Source of the DNA: Actinomycetota bacterium
GTDB lineage: Bacteria > Actinomycetota > Acidimicrobiia > Acidimicrobiales > Acidimicrobiaceae
Direction of reading: 5' to 3'
DNA length: 32,199 nt
Assembly (NCBI GenBank): GCA_027320695.1
Contig: DAHVKW010000008.1
Span: 1-32,199 of the forward strand
Below are positions 13,836 to 22,551 of the stretch, piece by piece. Under the pieces are notes generated by a model, which was given only the letters and a program-made list of their open reading frames with translations, did no database searches and had not been told where the DNA came from. Position numbers and translations under genes: made by a program. The stretch's first letter is position 1. Each line of letters begins with the position of its first letter.

Positions 13836-15215
13836 ATGGGAAAGAAAATGGACGACACAGCGAAGGCTGATGGTCTTTCTGGGAAAGAAGCTGGAAGCTT
13901 TAGTCTGATACCAGAGACCAGCGAAGGTCTGCAGGAAATGCAGCTGGAGGACCAGACTAACCCGAATGAGCTTTCTACGGAGTTTGGCTCGACCCTGAGA
14001 CTGCCGGAGGGGATTGACGTGAATCCCGCCGACATCGATATTGAATTTGCCGATGAGAAGATGATCATCAACATGGGACCTCAGCACCCTTCGACACATG
14101 GGGTTTTGCGTTTGATGATGGAACTGGACGGGGAGGTCATACTTCGGACCAAGCCAGTGGTTGGTTATCTGCATACCGGCATGGAAAAGACGGGCGAAAA
14201 CCTCACGTACCTCCAGGGACCGACCAATGTGACTCGGATGGATTACCTGTCGCCGCTACACAACGAGCTGGTTTTCTCCCTGGCAACTGAAAAGCTGCTT
14301 GGTTTGGAGCTGCCCGAAAGAGCCACCTGGATTCGCATGCTGATGACCGAGCTAAACCGATGCACTTCACATCTCATGTGGATGGCGACCAACGGCATGG
14401 ATCTCGGGTCTACATCGATGATGCTGTACGGTTTCAGAGAACGTGAGATGATCCTGGCCTTCTTCGAGAAGGTAACCGGCCTGCGGATGAACCACAACTA
14501 TATCCGCCCCGGAGGCGTGGCGGCTGACCTGCCCGATGGGTGGGAAGACGATGTGATGTCGATTCTCGAGACTATTCCAGGCCGTCTTGACGAGTATGAC
14601 GAGCTGCTTACGGGCCAGCCAATATTCAGGGAGAGAGTAGACAACGTGGGGATACTCACTGCCGAGCAGGCAGTAGCGTTGTCCGCCACGGGGCCGATTC
14701 TTCGTTCAACCGGAGTTGCCTGGGACCTTCGAAGAGACATGCCGTATCTCAACTACGATCAGGTCGAGTTTGATGTAATCGTGGGCTCGGTTGGCGACTG
14801 TTTCGACAGGTATTCGGTGAGGCTGAACGAGATCAGGGAGTCCCTGCGCATCATTGCGCAAGTCGTCGAGAAGATGCCTTCCGGAGATTACAGAATTCAG
14901 GACAAGAAGGTGACCCCTCCGCCACGGATTCGAATCGATGAGTCAATGGAGGCACTGATACACCACTTCAAGCTCTTCACCCACGGATTCAAAATTCCTG
15001 AGGGCGAGGTCTATGTCGCCGTTGAGTCGCCAAGGGGTGAGCTGGGCTGTTACCTAGTGTCCGACGGTTCAAACCGGCCATACAGGATGCATATTCGTGG
15101 GCCGTCATTCGTCAATTTGCAAACACTTCCCGCCATGCTTCGCGGCGGCATCATCGCCGACGCGATAGCCGCTATTTCCTCAGTTGATCCGGTTATGGGA
15201 GAGGTTGATCGCTAA
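13836..15215 (+). CDS. nuoD: NADH-quinone oxidoreductase subunit D
   Basis: The 49-kDa-type subunit that forms much of the quinone pocket with NuoB. The core starts near residue 75 with MIINMGPQHPSTHGVLR, where HPSTHG carries the quinone-site histidine. It continues with GYLHTGMEK, NRCTSHLMW, IRPGGVAADLP and the end DPVMGEVDR. The chain has 459 aa because about 75 residues precede the core: an acidic, polar segment unlike the short N-termini of most NuoD. The ATG at 13836 lies 2 nt after nuoC; an ATG at 13848 is also possible, but neither removes the extension, and coupling to nuoC favours these starts. Confidence 0.97.
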   Translation: MGKKMDDTAKADGLSGKEAGSFSLIPETSEGLQEMQLEDQTNPNELSTEFGSTLRLPEGIDVNPADIDIEFADEKMIINMGPQHPSTHGVLRLMMELDGEVILRTKPVVGYLHTGMEKTGENLTYLQGPTNVTRMDYLSPLHNELVFSLATEKLLGLELPERATWIRMLMTELNRCTSHLMWMATNGMDLGSTSMMLYGFREREMILAFFEKVTGLRMNHNYIRPGGVAADLPDGWEDDVMSILETIPGRLDEYDELLTGQPIFRERVDNVGILTAEQAVALSATGPILRSTGVAWDLRRDMPYLNYDQVEFDVIVGSVGDCFDRYSVRLNEIRESLRIIAQVVEKMPSGDYRIQDKKVTPPPRIRIDESMEALIHHFKLFTHGFKIPEGEVYVAVESPRGELGCYLVSDGSNRPYRMHIRGPSFVNLQTLPAMLRGGIIADAIAAISSVDPVMGEVDR

Positions 15216-15217
15216 CA

Positions 15218-15856
15218 ATGTCTTTTTTTAGCTCAGAGAATTTGGAAAAAGCTCAGGTCCTAATCGGTTTATATCCGGAAAAACGCTCAGCGCTCATACC
15301 GCTTTGCCACCTGGCCCAAGGCCAACACGGACATTTATCCAATGAGGCTATGGAACAGATTGCTGAACTGCTGGATATCCAGCCGGCAGAGGTTTTGGGC
15401 ACAGCCTCCTTTTATGACATGCTCCATACCGAGGAAGTAGGCAAGTACCTGGTTGGCGTGTGCACTAATGTCGCCTGCATGCTTGGCGGCGGAATCGAGC
15501 TGCTGGAACACGCAAGCGATGTGCTGGGTGTGCCTATCGGCGGAACTACGGAAGATGGAATGTTCACCTTGGAGGAGGTGGAGTGTGTAGCCCACTGCGA
15601 TAAGGCTCCATGCGCTCAGGTGAATTACCGCTATTTTGGTCCTTTGGCCAACGGAGACTTTGATCAGTTGGTTGATGATCTCAGGAATGACCGGCTGTCA
15701 GAATCCGTGCCACCACATGGCGTTCTTTCGCAGGTGTTCAGAGACGCCCCGGCAATGGTTCCGCTGGAAATCATCCACCGGGAGCGCAGAGCTATGGATG
15801 ACGAGAAGAAGGCAAGGCTGGCTGCCCTCAATAAGGATGCGGGGGGCAATCAATGA
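15218..15856 (+). CDS. nuoE: NADH-quinone oxidoreductase subunit E
   Basis: The 24-kDa-type thioredoxin-fold subunit of the NADH-oxidising module. It binds the [2Fe-2S] cluster N1a through Cys82 and Cys87 (VCTNVAC) and Cys123 and Cys127 (VECVAHC). The domain ends near residue 165; about 45 more residues form a charged tail that extends the chain to 212 aa. The start is 2 nt after nuoD, with GGGAGAGG about 13 nt upstream of the ATG. It overlaps nuoF by 4 nt, as expected for partners that assemble together. Confidence 0.97.
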   Translation: MSFFSSENLEKAQVLIGLYPEKRSALIPLCHLAQGQHGHLSNEAMEQIAELLDIQPAEVLGTASFYDMLHTEEVGKYLVGVCTNVACMLGGGIELLEHASDVLGVPIGGTTEDGMFTLEEVECVAHCDKAPCAQVNYRYFGPLANGDFDQLVDDLRNDRLSESVPPHGVLSQVFRDAPAMVPLEIIHRERRAMDDEKKARLAALNKDAGGNQ

Positions 15857-17148
15857 GTACGAAGATCGTGACGGCGCGAGTCGGAGTCCCCGAATCGTTT
15901 CTGCTCTCCACCTATCTCGGGCATGGCGGGTACTCGGCGCTCAGGAAGGCGCTTTCGATGACTCCCGAGGATGTTCATGCTGAGGTTATGGCTTCAGGCA
16001 TGCTTGGGCGAGGCGGCGCAGGCTTTGAAGCCGGGAGAAAGTGGTCGATGCTCAAGCAGGACCCAATCAGGTACCTGGTTGTAAATGGCGACGAATCTGA
16101 GCCCTCAACCTTCAAGGATCATCTGCTGGTGGAGAATGATCCGCATCAGCTGATTGAAGGAACGTTAATAACTGCCTACGCTATCGGAGCTACCCGAGCA
16201 TTCATCTACTTGAGAGGTGAGTTTGCCCTCGGGTTGGAAAGGGTCCAGACCGCGATAAACGAGGCATATGCCTATGGTGCGATAGGCGCGAATATCTTTG
16301 GCTCCGGATTTTCTATTGATCTGGTTCTTCAACCTGGCGCGGGAGCTTATATTTGCGGTGAAGAGACGGCGCTGATCGAATCTTTAGAAGGAAAGCGCGG
16401 GTTTCCAAGGATTAAGCCTCCCTATTTCCCGGCCGTTATTGGTCTCTATGGAGCACCGACGATTGTAAACAACGTAGAAACGATGTCCAACGTTCCCTGG
16501 ATTATAACAAACGGGGGCAAGGCGTTTGCGGCGCTCGGCAAGGGCCGCTCCACTGGTACGCGGCTCTTCGCACTATCTGGCGATGTCGTGAAGCCAGGAA
16601 ATTATGAGTTGGAGATGACGTCGAAGACATTCAGGGAGCTGATCTACGACCCCGATCTTGGCGGCGGGCTAAGAGACGGCCGCAGCGTAAAGGCGGTCAT
16701 TCCGGGAGGCGTGTCAGCCCCGTGGATCGGCCCAGATAATTTGGATCTGCCCCTCGGCCAAGATGAGGTCGCTCAGGCGGGCTCCATGCTGGGATCCGGG
16801 TCGATCATTGTGCTAGATGACCACTCCTGTGCGGTAAGGGCTGTCTGGCGTATAACCAAGTTCTTCTCCAGAGAATCCTGCGGCCAGTGTACGCCTTGTC
16901 GTGAAGGTTCAGGCTGGATTGAAAAGATCATGCATCGGATCGAATTGGGATCCGGTACCGAAAGCGATTTGGACTTGCTCCTGGACGTGTGTGACAATAT
17001 CGCGCCAGGACTTACTTGGCCTCCGCAGCAGACGACGATTTGTGTGCTGGGCCCTTCAATCCCATCATCTGTGGTCAGCGGAATAAAGATGTTCAGGGAT
17101 GAGTTCATGGTCCACATTAAGGAAGAAGGGTGTCCCTTTGTCCACTGA
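15853..17148 (+). CDS. nuoF: NADH-quinone oxidoreductase subunit F
   Basis: The 51-kDa-type subunit where NADH is oxidised. The glycine loop GRGGAGF (52-58) and GAGAYICGEETAL (162-174) form the NADH and FMN sites. Cluster N3 is bound by Cys343, Cys346 and Cys349 in ESCGQCTPCREG and by Cys397 in TTICVLG. The length (431 aa) is standard. The ATG overlaps nuoE by 4 nt (ATGA). Its last codons overlap the start of nuoG by 11 nt if the preferred TTG start is right. Confidence 0.98.
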   Translation: MSTKIVTARVGVPESFLLSTYLGHGGYSALRKALSMTPEDVHAEVMASGMLGRGGAGFEAGRKWSMLKQDPIRYLVVNGDESEPSTFKDHLLVENDPHQLIEGTLITAYAIGATRAFIYLRGEFALGLERVQTAINEAYAYGAIGANIFGSGFSIDLVLQPGAGAYICGEETALIESLEGKRGFPRIKPPYFPAVIGLYGAPTIVNNVETMSNVPWIITNGGKAFAALGKGRSTGTRLFALSGDVVKPGNYELEMTSKTFRELIYDPDLGGGLRDGRSVKAVIPGGVSAPWIGPDNLDLPLGQDEVAQAGSMLGSGSIIVLDDHSCAVRAVWRITKFFSRESCGQCTPCREGSGWIEKIMHRIELGSGTESDLDLLLDVCDNIAPGLTWPPQQTTICVLGPSIPSSVVSGIKMFRDEFMVHIKEEGCPFVH

Positions 17149-19777
17149 TGTTTCTCAGAATTTAGTAACGATCTCTATTGACGGCAAGGAGATTCAGGCC
17201 GGCAAAGGGGAGCTGTTAATTGCGGCGGCTGAGAAGGCAGGGGTATTTATTCCTCGTTTCTGCTATCACAACCGTCTTCCCCAGGTTGGAATGTGCCGCA
17301 TGTGTCTGGTCGAAGTAAATGGACCTAGGGGTTTCAGCCTTCAACCGGCTTGCTACCTTCCGGTATCAGATGGCATGGAAGTGGTCACAGAATCGGAAAA
17401 GGTGAAGAAGGCCCAAGACGGAGTTCTTGAATACCTGCTCATTAACCATCCTCTGGACTGTCCGGTTTGCGACAAGGGTGGTGAATGTCCGCTTCAGGAT
17501 CAGACCATGGCTTACGGGCCGGGCGAAAGCCGGTTTGTCGAAGAGAAGCGTCACTGGGAGAAGCCGATCCCGATCTCAGATCTGGTCCTGCTTGATCGTG
17601 AGCGCTGCATCCAATGCGACAGGTGCACTCGGTTTGCCGATGTGGTTGCTGGTGACGCGTTAATCGAATTCGTTGGCAGGGGAGACCACACTGAAATAAA
17701 CGTTTTCCCGGACAGGCCTTTCTCCTCCTACTTCTCGGGCAACACTGTTCAGATATGTCCGGTTGGGGCATTGACTGCGGTTCCATACCGCTTCAAAGCG
17801 AGGCCCTGGGACCTGTCGCAGGTTGAATCAAGCTGTACCACCTGTTCGATGGGCTGCCGCATCATGGTTCAGTCATCGCAAAATGAACTCACGAGGTACC
17901 TTGGGCTGGACGCTGACTCGATCAACCATGGATGGCTCTGCGATAAAGGCAGATTTGGCCATGAGGCAATCAACTCTTCCGACAGGATCACTGCGCCGTT
18001 GGTCCGCAAGGGAGACAGTTTTGTCGAAACTACCTGGGCCAGCGCACTTGAGCTAATCTCATCCAAAGTTTCAAGCGCACAGGCGGCTGGTGACCCGAAC
18101 CGGATCGGCTTTATCCTTGGATCGAGGCTGACCAATGAAGATATCTACGCCTGGGTAAAACTGGCCAAAGGGGTTGTTGGCACTGATTCCGTGGATTCGC
18201 AATTAGGTGACGGCCTTAAGGGCGAGGTAATTGCCTCGCTGCGCAGAGCAACAATTAATGAAGCCGTCTCCGCCAAAGCAATCCTTGCATTTACCGGCGA
18301 TATCAAAGAAGAGGTACCGGTACTGTTCCTGCGCTTGAGGGAGGCAGTCAAGTCGGGCTGGACCAAGATAGCCACAATTGGAACTCACGGAAGTTCGTTG
18401 GACAAGCTGAGCGAAGTTACGGCATCGGTTTCTGCAGGCCAACTACAGCTTTTGGCTAAAGAATTGATGAAGGAATCCTCGAAGTTCCCGGAGCTTACCA
18501 AGCTTTTCACGAATCAGGGAGTGGGAGCCGACGGCGAAGGCCTTGTAGTCCTTTTAGGGCGCGAGAATTTAGCTTGGGATCAGTCAGTAGTTGAGGCCTT
18601 CGCGCTCGAGCTGTCCAGGGCACTTCCGAGAGCTAAGTTCCTGCTTACTCTTCACAATGCGAATTTTGCCGGCAGCGTAGATCTAGGGGCAGTTCCAAAC
18701 ATGTTGCCTGGCCGATTGCCGCTGGGGAGTGCGTCGCAGGCAACTCGGCAAAAGTGGGCTGGCCTGCCAGACCGGGCGGGTCGAGGGGTCAAGGAAATGC
18801 TCGTGGCAGCCCTCCAGGGTGAACTCGATGTTCTCTTTCTGGTTGGATCCGACCCAAGAGAAGATTATGTCGATTCTGCGCTTGCGAACTCTGCTCTGGA
18901 CCAGGTCGGATTTGTTGTAAGCGTGGATACTTTCCTCAGCCAGTCGAGCGCCAAGGCGGATCTTGTATTGCCAGCTTCCAGCTTCGCTGAAAAGTCGGGC
19001 ACTACGACAAATCTTGAGGGAAGAGTCTTGACGCTGAATCAAAAAGTCGCACCGAAAGGGCTCTGTCGGCCGGACTGGGCAATTGCCAGCGAGATTGCCC
19101 TTGAGTTGGGCGATGATCTTGGCTTTGACAGCGCTGCCGGGGTTCTCGATGAAATAGCTGAAGTGTCCCCTCTGCACTGGGGACTTTCATGGAACCGCCT
19201 GGTCAAATCTTCCGCTATTGAAGGCATGATGATTCCGATCTCGGCGACTTCTTTATCGATCAGGCCCAAAGCGATGCTCGACGAGATATCGACTCCGGGC
19301 ATCGCCTCCGTTTGGGACCAGGGCTTGCCATCCTCCAAGACGGCCTACGTCGAAAATGGATCCACTTCCGCGGACGATAAGCCTGCAGGTGAACCTTCCA
19401 GTCAAACTGTTGCAGGACCCTTGGAGCCGATATGGCGGTTGGCTCCGGTGCAACCGCTTGGGTTCATGAATCTGGCATACTCGCGCAAGCTTTATTCCCA
19501 GGGTGAGCATCTCAGGAACAGCGCGCATCTTGTTCACCTTGTGGTGGAGGCAAAATGCCAGGTCTCGAGCAAGACTGCGGAGAAGCTTGGCGTGTCTTCC
19601 GGTGGTTCCGTTCTGATTACTGATAAGGCGGGCGGCGAAGGTCAGTTTGAGCTGGAAGTTGATGATTCCGTACCAAATGATACTGTCGAGCTGGTTCGCG
19701 GGTCGTTTTCGATTTCAGGATTTTCTCCGGTTCGCAGCGATGAAACAGTTAACTACGTCAAGGTGGAGCGTGCATAA
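17138..19777 (+). CDS. nuoG: NADH-quinone oxidoreductase subunit G
   Basis: The large iron-sulfur subunit of the peripheral arm. Residues 10-85 are a [2Fe-2S] ferredoxin domain (Cys42, 53, 56, 72). N5 uses His104, Cys108, Cys111, Cys117; N4 uses Cys157, Cys160, Cys163, Cys207. The off-path cluster N7 is also predicted, from Cys233, Cys236, Cys240 and Cys268, as in some but not all bacteria. The rest (about 290-870) is a molybdopterin-oxidoreductase-like fold without visible molybdenum ligand. The TTG at 17138 is preferred because AGAAGGG lies seven nt upstream; the frame is open to an ATG at 17099, deeper inside nuoF. The chain has 879 aa. Confidence 0.95.
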   Translation: MSTDVSQNLVTISIDGKEIQAGKGELLIAAAEKAGVFIPRFCYHNRLPQVGMCRMCLVEVNGPRGFSLQPACYLPVSDGMEVVTESEKVKKAQDGVLEYLLINHPLDCPVCDKGGECPLQDQTMAYGPGESRFVEEKRHWEKPIPISDLVLLDRERCIQCDRCTRFADVVAGDALIEFVGRGDHTEINVFPDRPFSSYFSGNTVQICPVGALTAVPYRFKARPWDLSQVESSCTTCSMGCRIMVQSSQNELTRYLGLDADSINHGWLCDKGRFGHEAINSSDRITAPLVRKGDSFVETTWASALELISSKVSSAQAAGDPNRIGFILGSRLTNEDIYAWVKLAKGVVGTDSVDSQLGDGLKGEVIASLRRATINEAVSAKAILAFTGDIKEEVPVLFLRLREAVKSGWTKIATIGTHGSSLDKLSEVTASVSAGQLQLLAKELMKESSKFPELTKLFTNQGVGADGEGLVVLLGRENLAWDQSVVEAFALELSRALPRAKFLLTLHNANFAGSVDLGAVPNMLPGRLPLGSASQATRQKWAGLPDRAGRGVKEMLVAALQGELDVLFLVGSDPREDYVDSALANSALDQVGFVVSVDTFLSQSSAKADLVLPASSFAEKSGTTTNLEGRVLTLNQKVAPKGLCRPDWAIASEIALELGDDLGFDSAAGVLDEIAEVSPLHWGLSWNRLVKSSAIEGMMIPISATSLSIRPKAMLDEISTPGIASVWDQGLPSSKTAYVENGSTSADDKPAGEPSSQTVAGPLEPIWRLAPVQPLGFMNLAYSRKLYSQGEHLRNSAHLVHLVVEAKCQVSSKTAEKLGVSSGGSVLITDKAGGEGQFELEVDDSVPNDTVELVRGSFSISGFSPVRSDETVNYVKVERA

Positions 19778-20964
19778 TGGGATCTGATCCTCTTTTTTCC
19801 CACGGCATTACACTCGCCGTCTTTCTGATAGTCATCGTCAAGGTGATAGTCGCGTTTGCGGTTCTCTTGGTGAGCGTGCTACTGATGATCTGGTTTGAGC
19901 GCAAGCTCATATCAGACATGCAGAACAGAATCGGACCTAACAGGGCGGGACCGTTTGGGATACTTCAGACACTGGCGGATGGGACGAAGCTTTTCTTCAA
20001 AGAGGATTTGATACCGGATTCTGCCGACAGGACGGTCTTCAAACTCGCGCCATTTCTTTCCGTGGTACCAGCGTTTCTCGTGTTCAGCATCGTGCCGATT
20101 GGTGGCATGGTGCATATCTTCGGTCATACCACCGAGCTGCAGGTAGCGGATCCTCCAATGGGAATTCTGTTCATGCTGGTGATGTCCTCGATTTCCGTCT
20201 ATGGAGTTACTCTTGCCGGTTGGAGTTCGGGTTCAAAGTACCCTTTGCTCGGAAGCGTGCGCGCCACGGCACAGATGATCTCGTATGAGGCAGCGATGGG
20301 TTTAGCCATCGCGTCGGTGGTGCTGATTACGGGATCGTTGTCCACGCGAGACATTGTCACTTCCCAGGTCGGTACTTTTTTGGGATTCATACCTAAATGG
20401 AACCTTATTCGTCTGGGGATCGTACCATTTCTGGTCTTCCTTGTTGCGATCACCGCCGAGATGAATCGGCCTCCATTCGACCTCGCGGAGGCGGAATCGG
20501 AATTGGTGGGTGGATTTCACACAGAGTATTCCTCCCTGCGGTTCGCCTTGTTCTATTTGGCGGAATTCATGAATACCGTGACCATGTCCGCAATCATCGT
20601 CACGCTGTTTTTCGGCGGTGCCTCTGGACCGGTTCTTTTCGGTCCAAGCTGGATTTGGCCGATTCTTTGGTTCTTGATCAAGACTGGCGCGTTTCTCTTC
20701 TTCTACGTTTGGGTCAGAGCTGCGCTTCCACGGTTGCGATACGACCAGCTGATGACGCTCGGCTGGAAAATATTGATTCCCGTAGCGCTGGCGTGGTTCT
20801 TGATCATTGCTGCGATGCAAGTCAGCAGTTATTTGGGATTTGGAGTTTTCATCCTAGTTTTGATCTCGGGTGGGCTTCTGTCGCGGGCTAGTGGAGTGGG
20901 AGATCTTAGCGATCCGTTCCGCCTTGGCCGAAGTCGTTCAGCGGGAACGAAGGGGGTGGAGTAG
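19777..20964 (+). CDS. nuoH: NADH-quinone oxidoreductase subunit H
   Basis: A membrane subunit with about eight helices that links the quinone cavity to the proton channels. Signatures are FERKLISDMQNRIGPNRAGP (40-59), a loop ending in KLFFKEDLIP, and AEMNRPPFDLAEAESELVGG with its conserved glutamates. The C-terminus has an extra basic, Ser/Gly-rich tail past the last helix, giving 395 aa where about 330-350 is common. The ATG shares one base with the nuoG stop (TAATG), so the two are translationally coupled. Confidence 0.97.
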   Translation: MGSDPLFSHGITLAVFLIVIVKVIVAFAVLLVSVLLMIWFERKLISDMQNRIGPNRAGPFGILQTLADGTKLFFKEDLIPDSADRTVFKLAPFLSVVPAFLVFSIVPIGGMVHIFGHTTELQVADPPMGILFMLVMSSISVYGVTLAGWSSGSKYPLLGSVRATAQMISYEAAMGLAIASVVLITGSLSTRDIVTSQVGTFLGFIPKWNLIRLGIVPFLVFLVAITAEMNRPPFDLAEAESELVGGFHTEYSSLRFALFYLAEFMNTVTMSAIIVTLFFGGASGPVLFGPSWIWPILWFLIKTGAFLFFYVWVRAALPRLRYDQLMTLGWKILIPVALAWFLIIAAMQVSSYLGFGVFILVLISGGLLSRASGVGDLSDPFRLGRSRSAGTKGVE

Positions 20965-21648
20965 TTGGCTGTTTTTGATGGCCTAAAAGGTTTCAAAGTT
21001 ACGTTTGGCCAAATGGTTCAGCCTAGGGTCACCAAGCAATATCCTGAGGAAAAGCGAAAGAAGCCGGGTCGTTTTCATGGCCGCCACGTGCTCAATAGGT
21101 ACGAGGACGGTAGCGAAAAGTGCATCGGCTGCGAGCTGTGCGCAGGCGTATGTCCTGCTGGTTGCATTTACGTGCGAGGCAAGGACAATCCTCCTGACGC
21201 GCCGGTTTCACCCGGAGAGCGCTATGGCTACGTATATGAGATAAATTTCCTTCGCTGCATACACTGCGACCTTTGCGTAGAAGCCTGTCCTACGGAGGCG
21301 ATCACAGAGTCAAAGATCCTAGAGTTCTCGTTCACCTCGCGCCGGGAGGCAATCTATACCAAAAAGGAGCTCGTCGTGAACAACGATGGGACGCCGAAAC
21401 GGCTTCCTTGGGAGGATTGGAGGGTCGGGGACGACGAACTCACATCCGGGTGGATGCGGGCTACCTCTCCGGGCGGAGCCAAGGACTATGAGGGTTTAGT
21501 GCATTGGTCTGGCGAGCTTGGCCAGGGTGTCCGCAAGCCGGAGGCCGGTCAATCAGGCCTAAAGGATGAAGATGCCAGTCCAAGATACATGATCCGACAG
21601 GTGGAATCAGATCGTATCTCCAAGCGTCATGGAGGAAGGGTCAGATGA
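20965..21648 (+). CDS. nuoI: NADH-quinone oxidoreductase subunit I
   Basis: The TYKY-type ferredoxin subunit carrying clusters N6a and N6b between NuoG and NuoB. Two motifs are present: Cys53, 56, 59, 63 in CIGCELCAGVCP and Cys98, 101, 104, 108 in CIHCDLCVEACP. The 227 aa length includes a hydrophilic C-terminal tail from about 150 that is longer than usual. The TTG at 20965 directly follows the nuoH TAG, and the G-rich end of nuoH (AAGGGGGTGGAG) serves as ribosome site. It overlaps nuoJ by 4 nt. Confidence 0.97.
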   Translation: MAVFDGLKGFKVTFGQMVQPRVTKQYPEEKRKKPGRFHGRHVLNRYEDGSEKCIGCELCAGVCPAGCIYVRGKDNPPDAPVSPGERYGYVYEINFLRCIHCDLCVEACPTEAITESKILEFSFTSRREAIYTKKELVVNNDGTPKRLPWEDWRVGDDELTSGWMRATSPGGAKDYEGLVHWSGELGQGVRKPEAGQSGLKDEDASPRYMIRQVESDRISKRHGGRVR

Positions 21649-22247
21649 TCGATCTTCTAGCTGTGCAGACCTCCATGCCGGATTTGATCACATTTCTGAT
21701 CGCAGGGTGCGCGGTGATCCTTGGCGCTCTGGGAGTCATCCTCATGAAGAACCCGGTGCATTCCGCTTTGTCGATGGTCATGACCTTGTTTGCCGTTGCG
21801 GTTCTATTCATTGAGCAGGATGCTCAATTTCTTGCGGCCGTCCAGGTGATCGTCTATGCGGGGGCGATCGTGGTCCTCTTCCTGTTCGTAATCATGCTCC
21901 TCGGAGTGGACAAGCAGGAGAATCTGGCCAAGGACCAGCTTCGCGGTCAGAGGCCTCTTGCCTTTTTGGCAGTCTTGGTAATTTTTGTCGAAATACTGGC
22001 GCTCTCCAACGGCAACTGGACTTCGGGCGCCAAGGCGACCGTGCTTTCGACAAGTTCGCCGGGCTCGAACATTGTGCAGCTGGCTCAGTCGATCTTCACC
22101 ACCTATCTGCTCCCGTTCGAAGCCACTTCTGTACTTTTGATCATCGCAGTGGTTGGTGCCGTGGTCCTTGTTAGACGATCCGATTTGAAGCCGGGCCGGG
22201 ACCCAGGAGAGGCAATTGATCTCGATAGTGAAAGTGGGATTAAATGA
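21645..22247 (+). CDS. nuoJ: NADH-quinone oxidoreductase subunit J
   Basis: A five-helix membrane subunit beside NuoH and NuoK. Helices lie at about 15-35, 40-55, 63-86, 105-121 and 155-176, and the segment [20 protein letters not shown] in helix 3 is the conserved region with the pi-bulge. A hydrophilic tail rich in Asp and Lys ends the 200-aa chain. ATGA overlaps join it to nuoI upstream and nuoK downstream. Confidence 0.96.
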   Translation: MIDLLAVQTSMPDLITFLIAGCAVILGALGVILMKNPVHSALSMVMTLFAVAVLFIEQDAQFLAAVQVIVYAGAIVVLFLFVIMLLGVDKQENLAKDQLRGQRPLAFLAVLVIFVEILALSNGNWTSGAKATVLSTSSPGSNIVQLAQSIFTTYLLPFEATSVLLIIAVVGAVVLVRRSDLKPGRDPGEAIDLDSESGIK

Positions 22248-22549
22248 CGGTACCTGGAAGCTGGTACTTGGTCCTGTCGGCGCTGCTGTTTTCCCTAGGG
22301 GCCTTGGGGTTCTTCACTCGTAAAAATATTCTCATCATGTTCATGAGTCTGGAACTGATGCTGAACGCGGTCAATTTGACTTTCGTAACATTCTCTCGAA
22401 TGCTAGGTGACATCGGGGGGCAAACGCTGGTCTTTTTTGTCCTGGTAGTAGCAGCCGCTGAAGTTGTTGTTGGTCTTGGAATCATCGTGGCCATATTCAG
22501 GCGCAGAAGCTCTGCTACCGCAGACGATCTCTCTATATTTAGGGGCTGA
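22244..22549 (+). CDS. nuoK: NADH-quinone oxidoreductase subunit K
   Basis: A small three-helix subunit with proton-path glutamates: Glu37 in helix 2 ([12 protein letters not shown]) and Glu73 in helix 3 ([12 protein letters not shown]). Its 101 aa are the standard length. ATGA overlap with nuoJ; the stop is 2 nt before the TTG of nuoL, and the AGGGG at its end is the nuoL ribosome site. Confidence 0.97.
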   Translation: MTVPGSWYLVLSALLFSLGALGFFTRKNILIMFMSLELMLNAVNLTFVTFSRMLGDIGGQTLVFFVLVVAAAEVVVGLGIIVAIFRRRSSATADDLSIFRG

Positions 22550-22551
22550 GG

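Noticed and set aside
17099-17137. ATG 39 nt upstream as the nuoG start
   Set aside because: It would overlap nuoF by 50 nt and has a poorer ribosome site than the TTG at 17138, which has AGAAGGG at ideal spacing.
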